DNA from: Helicobacter hepaticus ATCC 51449
GTDB lineage: Bacteria; Campylobacterota; Campylobacteria; Campylobacterales; Helicobacteraceae
Length of the DNA: 64,000 bases
Assembly (NCBI RefSeq): GCF_000007905.1
Contig: NC_004917.1
Coordinates: 310,001-374,000, forward strand
Direction of reading: 5' to 3'
Shown here: in pieces, positions 18,336 to 26,945 of the stretch
How the letters are laid out: the number at the start of each line of letters is the position of its first letter
Position numbering within the stretch: the stretch's first letter is position 1
Position numbers and translations under genes: made by a program
The notes under the pieces: generated by a model
Seen by the model: the letters and a program-made list of their open reading frames with translations, nothing else
Databases searched by the model: none
Told to the model about the DNA's origin: nothing

Positions 18336-18662
18336 ATGTTTGATGCAAAACAACTTGGAGCAATGCTTGGCTCTATGCAAGATACTATCAAAGATTTGCA
18401 AGAACGCAATGAACAAACAATTCTTAGTGCTAAAAGTGGCGGTGGGCTTGTGAGTGTAAGCTGCAATGGTAATGGCGAAGTCATTGATATTAGCATTGAT
18501 GATAGCTTGCTTGAAGATAAAGAATCTTTACAGATTCTCCTAATGAGCGCGCTCAATGATGTCCGTAAAAGCGTAGAAGATAATCGCCAATCAAGTGCTA
18601 TGAATCTTTTTAATGGTTTAGGCACGGATTTAAATATCTTTGGTGGGAAACCAAATGGTTAA
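18336..18662 (+). CDS. YbaB/EbfC nucleoid-associated protein
   Basis: 108 residues of the YbaB/EbfC family: small DNA-binding dimers, here with the core [21 protein letters not shown] followed by a helical segment. The N-terminal [22 protein letters not shown] forms the amphipathic tweezer helix. The usual partners recR and dnaX are not nearby; in Helicobacter the gene follows panD. Its last eight bases overlap the next start. Confidence 0.88.
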
Positions 18663-19722
18663 AAACTTTCCATTAAAGCTCATTTTTGGCTTTATATTTT
18701 GCTTTTTTTCTCCCTTGCTTTGGGGATATGACTACTCCCATTGTATAAAATACTTTAAAGCAGCAAGCACACCTTTAGGCTCAAGTAATGCTATTAGCCT
18801 TAAAAATGGCTCAAAACAAGTGCATATTCTCTACTCCCTTACTCCACCCAAAAATGTGAAGATTCTAAAAGCTGATCCGTTTATTGGACTTTATCTTGTT
18901 GATGTGCCACGCACTAAGCAAAGCTATGATATTCTCGCTCTTGATAAACGCACACTTAATGATAAAAAACTCGCCTTTATTTCCTCATCTACCAAAGTGC
19001 AAATAGGGCATATCACGAAACGTCAAAGCGGATTTTTAAACTATGCACGATTTTCTACGACTACACCGATAAATGGTGTTTTGGGGAATATTTGCTATCA
19101 AATCTATGGCGTGGGTGTGGGGAATGGAGGATTTATTGAAAAAAAATATATTGATAGATTCCTTTCTCAAAAATCTCCATATTATGGTGATTTGGGTATT
19201 CGTTTTGAAAATAGTAAAGCCATTGTTAAAAGTATTGACCCTTTTGTCCCTCAAAATCCTTTCAAACCCCAAGATAAAATTCTCTCTATTAATGGCGCTA
19301 AAGTGCAAACGAGCGATGAAGCAGAATGGGTAATGAGCAATCTCAAAAAAGATTCTCTTGCTCAAGTTACTCTCTTGCGCAATGGCAAAACTCTAAATCT
19401 TAAAGTCAAAGTCAATCAACGTTATGGTGGATTTTTGCTTAAAGAGACTTTTCTTGAACGTTTTGGTATTGATATAGACAATCAAATGGTTATCCAATCA
19501 ATCAATCTCTCTAGGGCTGGGAGATTCAATGAATTACGTGCGGGAGATAAAATCTTATGGATTAATAAAGAACCTATCATTACACAATCCACCGATACAG
19601 CGAGCAAACGCTTTGAACGATTGAGATTTCTCCTCTCTCAAACACAATTTGATGAAAGATTTGAAGGCAAAATGCAACTCCTTATTGTGCGTGATAATCT
19701 TGAGATATTCGTTAAAGTCTAG
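18655..19722 (+). CDS. Exported PDZ-domain protein
   Basis: About 355 residues. The N-terminus [24 protein letters not shown] is a signal peptide. One PDZ-like unit lies at about 185-260 ([21 protein letters not shown], with [19 protein letters not shown]). A second, shorter one lies at about 280-320 ([23 protein letters not shown]). No protease catalytic triad is visible, so it is probably a periplasmic adaptor or anchor rather than a protease. I choose the ATG at 18655, preceded by GGTGGG. TTG and GTG codons at 18640 and 18643 are also in frame. The position after panD-ybaB is shared with H. pylori. Confidence 0.7.
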
Positions 19723-19730
19723 GAGCGAGT

Positions 19731-20597
19731 ATGAGTATTTCACAGATTCTTAATGATTTTGAATCCTTTCTTATCAGTCAAGCACCTCAGATTCCAAGTT
19801 TTCACCCACATTATGAACAAGCTGTGTGGGAAATGATGAAAAATGGTGGCAAAAGATTCCGCCCTGCACTTGTATTTTGTGTAGTTAATGCTCTTGCTCC
19901 TCAACTGATTAAAAATGCTTTTTTACCTGCTCTAAGCATTGAATGTATCCATACTTATTCGCTTATACACGATGATTTGCCTTGTATGGATAATGCACCT
20001 TTAAGGCGTGGACACGCTACATTGCACACAAAATATGACGAAACACTTGCGCTTTTAGTAGGTGATGGACTAAACACCTATGCTTTTGCTTTGCTTTCTC
20101 AAGCACGACTTGACGCGCAAGTGCGCTTAGAGCTTATCCATTCTCTTGCACTCAATGCTGGTATTGGTGGTATGGTGCTTGGACAAATGCTTGATTGTGC
20201 TTTTGAGGATAAAAAACTTTCATTACAAGAACTTCAAATTATACACACAAACAAAACTGCTAAACTCATTGCTACTTCTTTGCAATTTGGTGCTATTATT
20301 TCAAATGCAAAAGCACATTTTGCTTCATCAATTTATGAGTTTGGGCTAAAGCTTGGCATATATTTTCAGCTGCGTGATGATCTTATTGATGCCTGTTTTG
20401 ATGCACAACAAGCAGGTAAAACGACACACAATGATATACATAAAAATAGTTATGTGAATCTACTTGGCTTAGAAGGTGCAAAAGTGGAATTTACTCGTAT
20501 GAAAGAGCAGATTCAAAAAGAACTCCAAACATTTGATGAAGCCATTTATGTTCATTTGACTACTCTTTTGCAAGATTATTTCAAGGATATTGAATGA
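19731..20597 (+). CDS. ispA: Geranyl/farnesyl diphosphate synthase
   Basis: 288 residues. It condenses isopentenyl diphosphate with allylic diphosphates to make farnesyl diphosphate for quinones and undecaprenyl carriers. The first aspartate-rich motif is DDLPCMD (about residue 83) and the second is DDLID (about 217). GGKRFRPALV and the GQMLDC block are typical of the short-chain class. The start follows AGGAGCGAGT. It overlaps surE by four bases (ATGA). Confidence 0.92.
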   Translation: MSISQILNDFESFLISQAPQIPSFHPHYEQAVWEMMKNGGKRFRPALVFCVVNALAPQLIKNAFLPALSIECIHTYSLIHDDLPCMDNAPLRRGHATLHTKYDETLALLVGDGLNTYAFALLSQARLDAQVRLELIHSLALNAGIGGMVLGQMLDCAFEDKKLSLQELQIIHTNKTAKLIATSLQFGAIISNAKAHFASSIYEFGLKLGIYFQLRDDLIDACFDAQQAGKTTHNDIHKNSYVNLLGLEGAKVEFTRMKEQIQKELQTFDEAIYVHLTTLLQDYFKDIE

Positions 20598-21388
20598 AGC
20601 GCATTCTCCTTACCAATGATGATGGCTTTGACTCAAGCGGTCTTCTTGCACTCAAAGATGCCCTCAAAGATATAGCACACGTGATGGTTGTCGCTCCAGC
20701 AAGTGAAAAATCAGCGTGTGGGCACGGACTAACACTCACGCGCCCACTTAGTTTTGTGCAGCTTGATGATGATTTTTATAAACTTGAAGATGGCACGCCC
20801 AGTGATTGTGTGTATCTTGCACTCAATACGCTTTATAAAGCATCGTGCAAACCCGATTTAGTTATTTCGGGCATTAATCTTGGCTCAAATATGGGAGAAG
20901 ATATTACTTATTCAGGAACAGCTGCAGGCGCTATGGAAGGGTGCATACAAGGTGTGCCTTCTATTGCTATTTCACAGCTTATGCCAGATAAAAATTGCTC
21001 AAAACATTTTGACTTTTCCCTTGCCAAAGAATGTATTTATAAAATCACTCAACTTATTTTTGCCAAAGGATTCCCTTTGGGAGAGCGCAAATTTCTTAAT
21101 ATCAATATCCCTCACATTAAGCCTAAAGAATGCAAAGGTTACAAAATCACGCAAATGGGTTATAGAATCTACGCTGATAATGCACATTTACACCGCAATC
21201 CACGAGGACAAGAATATTATTGGCTGGGGCTACACCCTTTAGAATGGGAAGAACGCAACGATATGCCTCATAGTTATGGTTCTGACTTTAAAGCAACGCA
21301 CGAACATTATGTCTCTATCACACCTATCAAGCTTGATATGACAAGCTATGAGGATAGTTCATCTCTTTGCGAATGGATACAATTATGA
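20594..21388 (+). CDS. surE: 5'/3'-nucleotidase SurE
   Basis: 264 residues. A metal-dependent survival phosphatase acting on nucleoside monophosphates. The opening ILLTNDDGFDSSGLLAL holds the Asp-Asp metal ligands. GTPSDCVYLAL and SGINLGSNMGEDITYSGTAAGAMEG are the family signature. Coupled at both ends by four-base overlaps, to ispA upstream and the ThiF-like gene downstream. Confidence 0.96.
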   Translation: MKRILLTNDDGFDSSGLLALKDALKDIAHVMVVAPASEKSACGHGLTLTRPLSFVQLDDDFYKLEDGTPSDCVYLALNTLYKASCKPDLVISGINLGSNMGEDITYSGTAAGAMEGCIQGVPSIAISQLMPDKNCSKHFDFSLAKECIYKITQLIFAKGFPLGERKFLNINIPHIKPKECKGYKITQMGYRIYADNAHLHRNPRGQEYYWLGLHPLEWEERNDMPHSYGSDFKATHEHYVSITPIKLDMTSYEDSSSLCEWIQL

Positions 21389-22068
21389 ATGAACTTGTTG
21401 ATGAAAATACAATAATTGATAGATACACGCGTTCGCGCATTATTTTTGGCGAAAACTTTGAGCGCATACAAAATACAAAAGTAGTTGTCTTCGGTGTAGG
21501 TGGTGTGGGGGGTTTTGTAGTGGATTGTTTATATAGAAGTGGATTGCAAAATATCACAATTGTAGATAAAGATTGCTTTGATATTACAAATCAAAACCGC
21601 CAAATCGGTTCAGAACATATAGATGAGCCAAAAGTGGAAGTATTTGCGCGCCTTTATCAAGGCATCACCCCCATTCAAGAACGTGTAGATGCAGCATTTT
21701 TAGAGCGATTTGATATAATGGAATTTGATTATATTGTTGATGCTATTGATGAGATTATTGCAAAAGTAGAAATTGCTAAAATTGCCTCAAATAAGCCTTA
21801 TGGAAAATATATCATTGCCACAGGAAGTGCAAAAAGAGTTAATCCTCTTTTTATAAGAGTAAATAATGTATGGAAAAGTCACGGCGATAAATTTGCGCGA
21901 AAATTGCGCACTCACTTAAGAAAAGCAAATATTCAAAAGGCTATTAAGGTAATATTTAGCTCAGAGGGTGCAAAATGCTGTCCATTAGGTAGCTTCAGTG
22001 GAGTTACAGCTAGCTTTGGACTCATTATTGCAAGTGAAATTATCCAAGATATAATTAAGGAGCATTAA
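21385..22068 (+). CDS. ThiF/MoeB-superfamily protein, TcdA-like
   Basis: 227 residues. The E1-like adenylating fold has the nucleotide loop VVFGVGGVGGFVVDCLYRSG at about 28-47, then VDKDCFDITNQNRQ and AIDEI. The best match is TcdA/CsdL, which dehydrates threonylcarbamoyladenosine on tRNA to its cyclic form; a MoeB-like role cannot be excluded. The ATG at 21385 overlaps the surE TGA. The frame is open from 21367, but those six codons lie inside surE. AAGGAG near its end serves the next small gene. Confidence 0.78.
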   Translation: MNELVDENTIIDRYTRSRIIFGENFERIQNTKVVVFGVGGVGGFVVDCLYRSGLQNITIVDKDCFDITNQNRQIGSEHIDEPKVEVFARLYQGITPIQERVDAAFLERFDIMEFDYIVDAIDEIIAKVEIAKIASNKPYGKYIIATGSAKRVNPLFIRVNNVWKSHGDKFARKLRTHLRKANIQKAIKVIFSSEGAKCCPLGSFSGVTASFGLIIASEIIQDIIKEH

Positions 22069-22203
22069 ATGAACGAATACGATGAATACAATGACTATGA
22101 AAACATTGATAGTGAGGATTTCGAAGATTATGATGATGATTATTCATACAATGCGTATGATGATGACGATTATCAAAGCCCCGATAGCGAATATGATGAA
22201 TAA
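22069..22203 (+). CDS. 44-residue highly acidic, Tyr-rich micro-protein
   Basis: Starts at the base after the upstream stop and is preceded by AAGGAG (22058-22063) at good spacing. It stops nine bases before the amidase gene, so it is a proper member of the operon. The product begins MNEYDEYNDYENIDSEDF and ends QSPDSEYDE. It is made almost wholly of Asp, Glu, Tyr, Ser and Asn, with no Lys or Arg, and no membrane segment or signal peptide. It is probably disordered and strongly negative. It could bind cations or a basic partner, or mimic nucleic acid; I do not recognise a family. Its Shine-Dalgarno and exact fit between neighbours are the evidence that it is real. Confidence 0.7.
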   Translation: MNEYDEYNDYENIDSEDFEDYDDDYSYNAYDDDDYQSPDSEYDE

Positions 22204-22212
22204 GGATTTTTA

Positions 22213-23103
22213 ATGAAAATGCCCTCTATGATCCGTGTAGCACTTGTGCAGCAAGCCTACAAAGGAAATAAAGAGGCAATGATAGAATCAAGTGCTGCAA
22301 TGATTGCTAAAGCGGCACATTCTAACGCACAACTTGTAGCATTACAAGAGCTTCATACACACGAATATTTTTGTCAAAGTGAGAATCCACAATTTTTTGA
22401 TTATGCAATGGATTTTGATAAAGATGTGGCATATTTTAGCGCATTAGCTAAAAAGCATAAAATCGTGCTTATTACTTCACTTTTTGAAAAACGTGCTGCA
22501 GGGCTATATCACAATACCGCTGTTGTTTTTGATATTGATGGCTCTATAGCTGGAAAATACCGCAAAATGCACATTCCTGATGACCCACAATTTTATGAGA
22601 AATTCTACTTCACACCCGGTGATTTAGGATTTGAGCCCATATCTACAAGTTTAGGGAAACTTGGTGTGCTTATTTGCTGGGACCAATGGTATCCCGAAGC
22701 AGCACGTATTATGGCACTAAAGGGAGCGCAAATGCTTATTTATCCTACTGCTATTGGGTGGTTTGATGAAGATACTTTAGAGGAGAAAACACGCCAAAAA
22801 GAAGCGTGGATAGCTGTGCAAAGAGGACATAGTGTTGCGAATGGATTACCTACAATGGCAATTAACCGCGTGGGTTTTGAATCTGATAGCAGTAAGGTAG
22901 GGAATGGCATACGATTTTGGGGTTCAAGCTTTGTATTTGGTGCACAAGGTGAGCTTTTGGCACAAGGAAGTGAGAATAAAGAAGAAATTATTTTAGTAGA
23001 AATTGATTTACAAAGAAGTGAAGAAGTGCGCCGTATGTGGCCATTTTTACGCGATAGACGCATAGAATCTTATAGTGAAATTCTTAAACGATTTTGTGAT
23101 TAA
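22213..23103 (+). CDS. aguB: N-carbamoylputrescine amidase (nitrilase family)
   Basis: 296 residues. The nitrilase catalytic triad is visible: Glu in LQELHTHEYF (about residue 45), Lys in KYRKMHIPDD (about 121), Cys in LICWDQWYPEA (about 158). The close match to the AguB branch points to hydrolysis of N-carbamoylputrescine to putrescine in the agmatine route. Old annotations of the H. pylori homologue as beta-alanine synthetase reflect the same fold. The start is preceded by AAGGA. Confidence 0.88.
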   Translation: MKMPSMIRVALVQQAYKGNKEAMIESSAAMIAKAAHSNAQLVALQELHTHEYFCQSENPQFFDYAMDFDKDVAYFSALAKKHKIVLITSLFEKRAAGLYHNTAVVFDIDGSIAGKYRKMHIPDDPQFYEKFYFTPGDLGFEPISTSLGKLGVLICWDQWYPEAARIMALKGAQMLIYPTAIGWFDEDTLEEKTRQKEAWIAVQRGHSVANGLPTMAINRVGFESDSSKVGNGIRFWGSSFVFGAQGELLAQGSENKEEIILVEIDLQRSEEVRRMWPFLRDRRIESYSEILKRFCD

Positions 23104-23175
23104 AACTATTTTAATACCCTATTAAATATGCTTATTATTCAACATAATTTAATGTTTATAGGTATAGAATAACCC

Positions 23176-23188
23176 GTTTCAATGAAAC
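23176..23188. repeat. Short inverted repeat in the leader of the DUF3015 gene
   Basis: GTTTCA-A-TGAAAC is a perfect 6-bp inverted repeat around one base. It lies just after a possible TATAGAAT -10 box and 23 bases before the ATG, so it could be an operator. No known regulator is assigned. Confidence 0.4.
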
Positions 23189-23210
23189 AATCTTTACAAA
23201 AGGACAAACA

Positions 23211-23648
23211 ATGAAAAAAGTTTTTATGAGCGTAGCTCTTAGCGCAAGTTTGGTAAGCGGTGCTTTTGCTGCAGCGAACAGCAATACAGGGTGCGGACTT
23301 GGTTCATACCTTATTGACAAACAAGGTCTTATTTGGAATTTATTTCAAATAACAACAAATGGCTCAACAGGAACTCAAACTTTTGGTATTACTTCTGGAA
23401 CTTCAGGTTGTAAATCTGGCAAAATCGCTATGGATAGCCGCACACAAGAATTTGTAGCTGCAAATATGGACGCTCTTTCTCAAGAGATTGCTCAAGGCAG
23501 AGGTGAACACCTTGATACGCTTGTAGAACTATTAAATGTAGCTGATAAAGATGCGTTTAAAATAGCGCTCCAAGATAATTATAACAAACTCTACGCAAGC
23601 AAAGATGCTCAAAGTGCAGACGTGCTTGATGGAGCTGCTACTCTTTAA
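23211..23648 (+). CDS. Exported DUF3015 protein
   Basis: 145 residues. MKKVFMSVALSASLVSGAFAA is a Sec signal peptide. The mature protein begins NSNTGCGLGSYLIDKQGLIWNLFQITTNG, then TSGCKSGKIAM, the DUF3015 pattern with two conserved Cys that may form a disulfide. The function is unknown. AAAGGA precedes the ATG. It is followed by a stem-loop and then the DUF4105 gene on the same strand. I infer the two form a periplasm/outer-membrane pair. Confidence 0.85.
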   Translation: MKKVFMSVALSASLVSGAFAAANSNTGCGLGSYLIDKQGLIWNLFQITTNGSTGTQTFGITSGTSGCKSGKIAMDSRTQEFVAANMDALSQEIAQGRGEHLDTLVELLNVADKDAFKIALQDNYNKLYASKDAQSADVLDGAATL

Positions 23649-23652
23649 AAAT

Positions 23653-23684
23653 ATTCCCCATAGCACAAAAAGTGTGCGGGGAAT
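23653..23684 (+). terminator. Stem-loop after the DUF3015 gene
   Basis: ATTCCCC pairs with GGGGAAT and GCACA with TGTGC around AAAAG, with a three-base bulge. There is no T run downstream, so it may act as a partial terminator or mRNA-stabilising hairpin between the DUF3015 and DUF4105 genes. Confidence 0.5.
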
Positions 23685-23708
23685 TATGAGTGATGCATAA
23701 GGATTCAT

Positions 23709-25715
23709 ATTTTTAGGCGGTTTTTTATTCTCATCTCTTATGCTTGTATATGCTCTATACATCATACGCTTATAGCAGATACTCTTTCATCTACTCACGT
23801 AATATCTACATTAGAATCTCAAAATGTTTATATTGATAATCTTATTGAAAAAGCCAAATCCCTCAACCTTGCACATTCTAAGGAATGGAAAGACCTTTTG
23901 CATATTGATAAAAAAACAAGTGAAATTATCTCACCTTATTTTTTTATTACACCCCTACCCTCAAAGAATCTCGCTCAAGATGAGCTTGAAGCCACTATTC
24001 GTGCATTTTATCAACCCATAGAATCTGTGCAGATTCCACAAGAAATTTTACAAAAACGAGAAAAGGAGATTCGTTTTTTTAAAGAAAATAGCATCAATCT
24101 TCCCACGCGCTCAATCGCAGCTCAAGATTATCACGCCCTGTGTCGCTTTCCTGCACGATTTGCTTTTTTACAAAAACATCTTTCTTTTACATCGCTTCCT
24201 CAAGTGAATTGTGCTGAATTTCAAACAATGCGTGATTACATCGCACCTACAAAGGCAAGTATTATCTTCCCTTCAGCTCATATTAACTCTCCTGCCTCAA
24301 TGTTTGGACATACATTTTTACTCTTAGATTCTACTTTTCAATCCCGACTTCTTGCATTTGCAATAAACTATCAAGCTGATGCTGACCCAAGCCAAACCAA
24401 TGCCATAAGCTTTGCCTTCAATGGACTTTTTGGATTATATACAGGGAGCTATTCTATTTTGCCCTATTACGATAAAATTAAAGAATACTCCAATACAGAA
24501 TCTCGCGATATGTGGGAGTATGAACTAAATCTCACACAAGAGGAAATCACGCAGCTTTATAATCACATTTGGGAGCTAACTGACGCATATAGCTGGTATT
24601 ATTTTTTTCATCGTAATTGCTCGTATAATATCTTATGGTTGCTTGAAGTGGCACGTCCAAGTCTTGCTTTGCGTCATAAATTCATCTATCAAGTCAATCC
24701 CCCTGAAACGCTCTTTGCCTTGCAAGAAGCCAATCTCATTACTCATATTGCTTATCGCCCAAGCAAACGAGCCAAACTTCTTTCTTATGAAAAAGTAATG
24801 AACAATGCGCAAGTCTCACTTGCTAAATCCCTTGCCAAAGGCACAAAAGAGCCAAAAGATATTTTAGATAACCCTAAATTAAACATTCAAAATAAACAAT
24901 ATATTTTAGAATCTGCCCTTGAACTAAGTGAATATCGCTTTCTTAAAGGCAAACTTGATAAAGAGCAATACACGCAAATTGCTCATAATCTCGCCTCCAC
25001 GCGCTCCACTCTTGGTGCAAGCAAACCGCCTTCTTTACCCACACCCTCTAATCCGCTTGAAGGAAATCAAAGCCTTAGAATCACTCCTTTGCTTTTTGGT
25101 AATAAACAAGGGTTGCACCCCGCACTTGATTTTAGAATCGCTTATCACGACCTAACTGATAATGACAAAGGCTACCTTAAAGGTGCACAAATTGAATTTA
25201 TGCGCACTCTTGCATATTATGACACAAATATAAAAGAATCTAGAGTAAAACTCTATGAACTTAATATCCTTTCAGTTGCTTCAATCGCTCCGATAAGTAA
25301 GTTTTTCAAACCCTTTTCTTATCGGCTTGAAACCGGATTCAATCGGAGTTTTTATGATAACTCTTTGCATTATTTTGCAGCACTTGGAGGAGGTTTGTCT
25401 CTTAATTTTTGGAATTTTGGATACGGATATTATTTGCTTGAGCCGACTTTTTTTCTTGATAAATTTAATCGCTCTGATTTTAGCCTCAATCAAGTGCTTG
25501 GAATTATCTTATCAGATAATAATCGCCTCAAAGTCACATTTGAATATAAATTCAAATCCTACACACTCACGCATTTTAGCCAATCCCTTGATAGCACTTT
25601 AAGCATTAATCTCAAACAAAATCTTGCCTTACTTGCAAGAGCACAGATTCTCAAAAATGATATGTCCCATTCCTTGCAACCCACTTCAATGCTAGGCGTA
25701 AGGCTATATTTTTAG
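23709..25715 (+). CDS. Exported DUF4105 protein (permuted NlpC/P60-like, Lnb-like)
   Basis: About 668 residues if read from 23709. Conserved DUF4105 blocks are INSPASMFGHTFLLLD (His about 201) and FHRNCSYNILWLLE (Cys about 304). His before Cys is the order seen in permuted papain-like folds and in the Lnb lipoprotein acyltransferase domain. The C-terminal 250 residues look like beta strands and end VRLYF, as outer-membrane barrels do. The start is a problem: the first normal start in frame is TTG 23898, which would discard a clear signal peptide (FRRFFILISYACICSIHHTLIA). An ATT at 23709 has AAGGA five bases before it. Alternatively, ATG 23693 would join if one T were lost from the T5 at 23710-23714. 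Confidence 0.75.
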   Translation: MFRRFFILISYACICSIHHTLIADTLSSTHVISTLESQNVYIDNLIEKAKSLNLAHSKEWKDLLHIDKKTSEIISPYFFITPLPSKNLAQDELEATIRAFYQPIESVQIPQEILQKREKEIRFFKENSINLPTRSIAAQDYHALCRFPARFAFLQKHLSFTSLPQVNCAEFQTMRDYIAPTKASIIFPSAHINSPASMFGHTFLLLDSTFQSRLLAFAINYQADADPSQTNAISFAFNGLFGLYTGSYSILPYYDKIKEYSNTESRDMWEYELNLTQEEITQLYNHIWELTDAYSWYYFFHRNCSYNILWLLEVARPSLALRHKFIYQVNPPETLFALQEANLITHIAYRPSKRAKLLSYEKVMNNAQVSLAKSLAKGTKEPKDILDNPKLNIQNKQYILESALELSEYRFLKGKLDKEQYTQIAHNLASTRSTLGASKPPSLPTPSNPLEGNQSLRITPLLFGNKQGLHPALDFRIAYHDLTDNDKGYLKGAQIEFMRTLAYYDTNIKESRVKLYELNILSVASIAPISKFFKPFSYRLETGFNRSFYDNSLHYFAALGGGLSLNFWNFGYGYYLLEPTFFLDKFNRSDFSLNQVLGIILSDNNRLKVTFEYKFKSYTLTHFSQSLDSTLSINLKQNLALLARAQILKNDMSHSLQPTSMLGVRLYF

Positions 25716-25718
25716 ATT

Positions 25719-26285
25719 CTATACATAATTGAGCACAACACGCCACGAATCTACAAGTTTTTCAAGACTATAACGCGCATTTGCGGGACTTGATGAAGGA
25801 AGTAAAAATACTTTTATTTCCTGTGTTTCACACATTTGTGAGCCAAAAAATCGTATAAAAAGCTCATATGCCTTGCGTCCATTACAAAAAATAGCATTGA
25901 TTTTCGCACTTGAGAGTATCACTGATATATCATTAGGCTTAGCATTACTCAAAGTACTATCACTAGAATTACAAATATCACACTCGCGCACAATATCCCA
26001 CAGGGCAATATGATGTGTGAGTAAAAATTGTTTTTTGGCATCTCTATCTTGCGCTCTTATGTCAATTTCAGGAGTAAAAAGTGTAGCAAGAATGTGCCAA
26101 AAACGATTGTGCGAATGCGCATAATAAAATTGCTCATCGCGTGAAATCACAGAGGGAAATGAACCCAAAATCAATACACGCGAATAGGTATCAAACACAG
26201 GAGCAAATGGGTGAGTGAGGTGTATTTTTTGTATTTGAGGTTTAGGCACTTTTTTGTATTGTGCATTTTCATTTATATTTTTCAT
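25719..26285 (-). CDS. DNA-deoxyinosine glycosylase (UDG family 6)
   Basis: 188 residues. Removes hypoxanthine, the product of adenine deamination, from DNA. The active region LILGSFPSVISRDEQFYYAHSHNRFW (about 37-62) is typical of family 6, where the Asn before RFW is functionally important. The C-terminal LPSSSPANARYS is the second substrate loop. Its start overlaps the end of the upstream minus-strand membrane-protein gene by 17 bases. It converges on the DUF4105 gene with only three bases between stops. Confidence 0.85.
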   Translation of the reverse strand: MKNINENAQYKKVPKPQIQKIHLTHPFAPVFDTYSRVLILGSFPSVISRDEQFYYAHSHNRFWHILATLFTPEIDIRAQDRDAKKQFLLTHHIALWDIVRECDICNSSDSTLSNAKPNDISVILSSAKINAIFCNGRKAYELFIRFFGSQMCETQEIKVFLLPSSSPANARYSLEKLVDSWRVVLNYV

Positions 26286-26706
26286 TCTTTGATATTTTCC
26301 CTGCTTTATATTCCTCCATAGGCTCTCCCCAATTTATAAATCCATACATCAAAAAAAACATTAAACAAAAATGCAACATTGCACTTGCAAAACATAGAGT
26401 AGCGATTTTTTTATATTTGGCAAAAAGAGCATAAATGCCTAAAACTGACAGAGAACAAAAAATAGCATTGATACAATAATGAAAAACCAGCCAATCAAAT
26501 GTTCTAACTTCAGCTTTGGGGTGTGCTTTATCAAAGCCCAGCATTTGGGAAGTAATGCCAAGAAAGAACCAACAAGAAAGTCCAAAAAAGCAAAACATAA
26601 AATATTCAATATGGATATTTCTATAAAATCGTGCTAAAAATAAACTGAACACTCCTAAAAAACCAACAAGTGTAAGAATTGAAAGAGAAAATCTTTTAAG
26701 AACCAA
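26269..26706 (-). CDS. Small membrane protein of unknown function
   Basis: About 145 residues with four likely membrane segments: SILTLVGFLGVFSLFLARF, YFMFCFFGLSCWFFLGI, FCSLSVLGIYALFA and LCFASAMLHFCLMFFLMYGF. The frame is open to an ATG at 26784, but that adds a Cys-rich segment unlike a normal N-terminus. A TTG at 26706 has AAAGGA eight bases before it, so I prefer that. I recognise no family. It overlaps the glycosylase gene and probably shares its transcript. Confidence 0.5.
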   Translation of the reverse strand: MVLKRFSLSILTLVGFLGVFSLFLARFYRNIHIEYFMFCFFGLSCWFFLGITSQMLGFDKAHPKAEVRTFDWLVFHYCINAIFCSLSVLGIYALFAKYKKIATLCFASAMLHFCLMFFLMYGFINWGEPMEEYKAGKISKNEKYK

Positions 26707-26912
26707 TACAAAAATCCTTTGCTTGAATCTATTGCAGCAGCAAATAAGATTCCAAGAGAGCTTATCCAAAATAAAGCAATACATATAAAAACTAGAACTG
26801 TTCGCACATTTTTACCCATACCCCTCTTAAACATTATTGGATTAAATAGCCGAGTATATCACCTTGAAGCTTTGTTTGTAATAAACTCGTCTATGAATTT
26901 AATAATTATCTA

Positions 26913-26918
26913 TATAAT
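26913..26918 (+). promoter_or_regulatory. -10 (TATAAT) for the amino-acid ABC operon
   Basis: A perfect TATAAT 28 bases before the first permease ATG, with AAGGGAG as the ribosome site in between. No convincing -35. Confidence 0.5.
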
Positions 26919-26945
26919 GTCGCTTTAAAATATCAAAGGGAGAAT

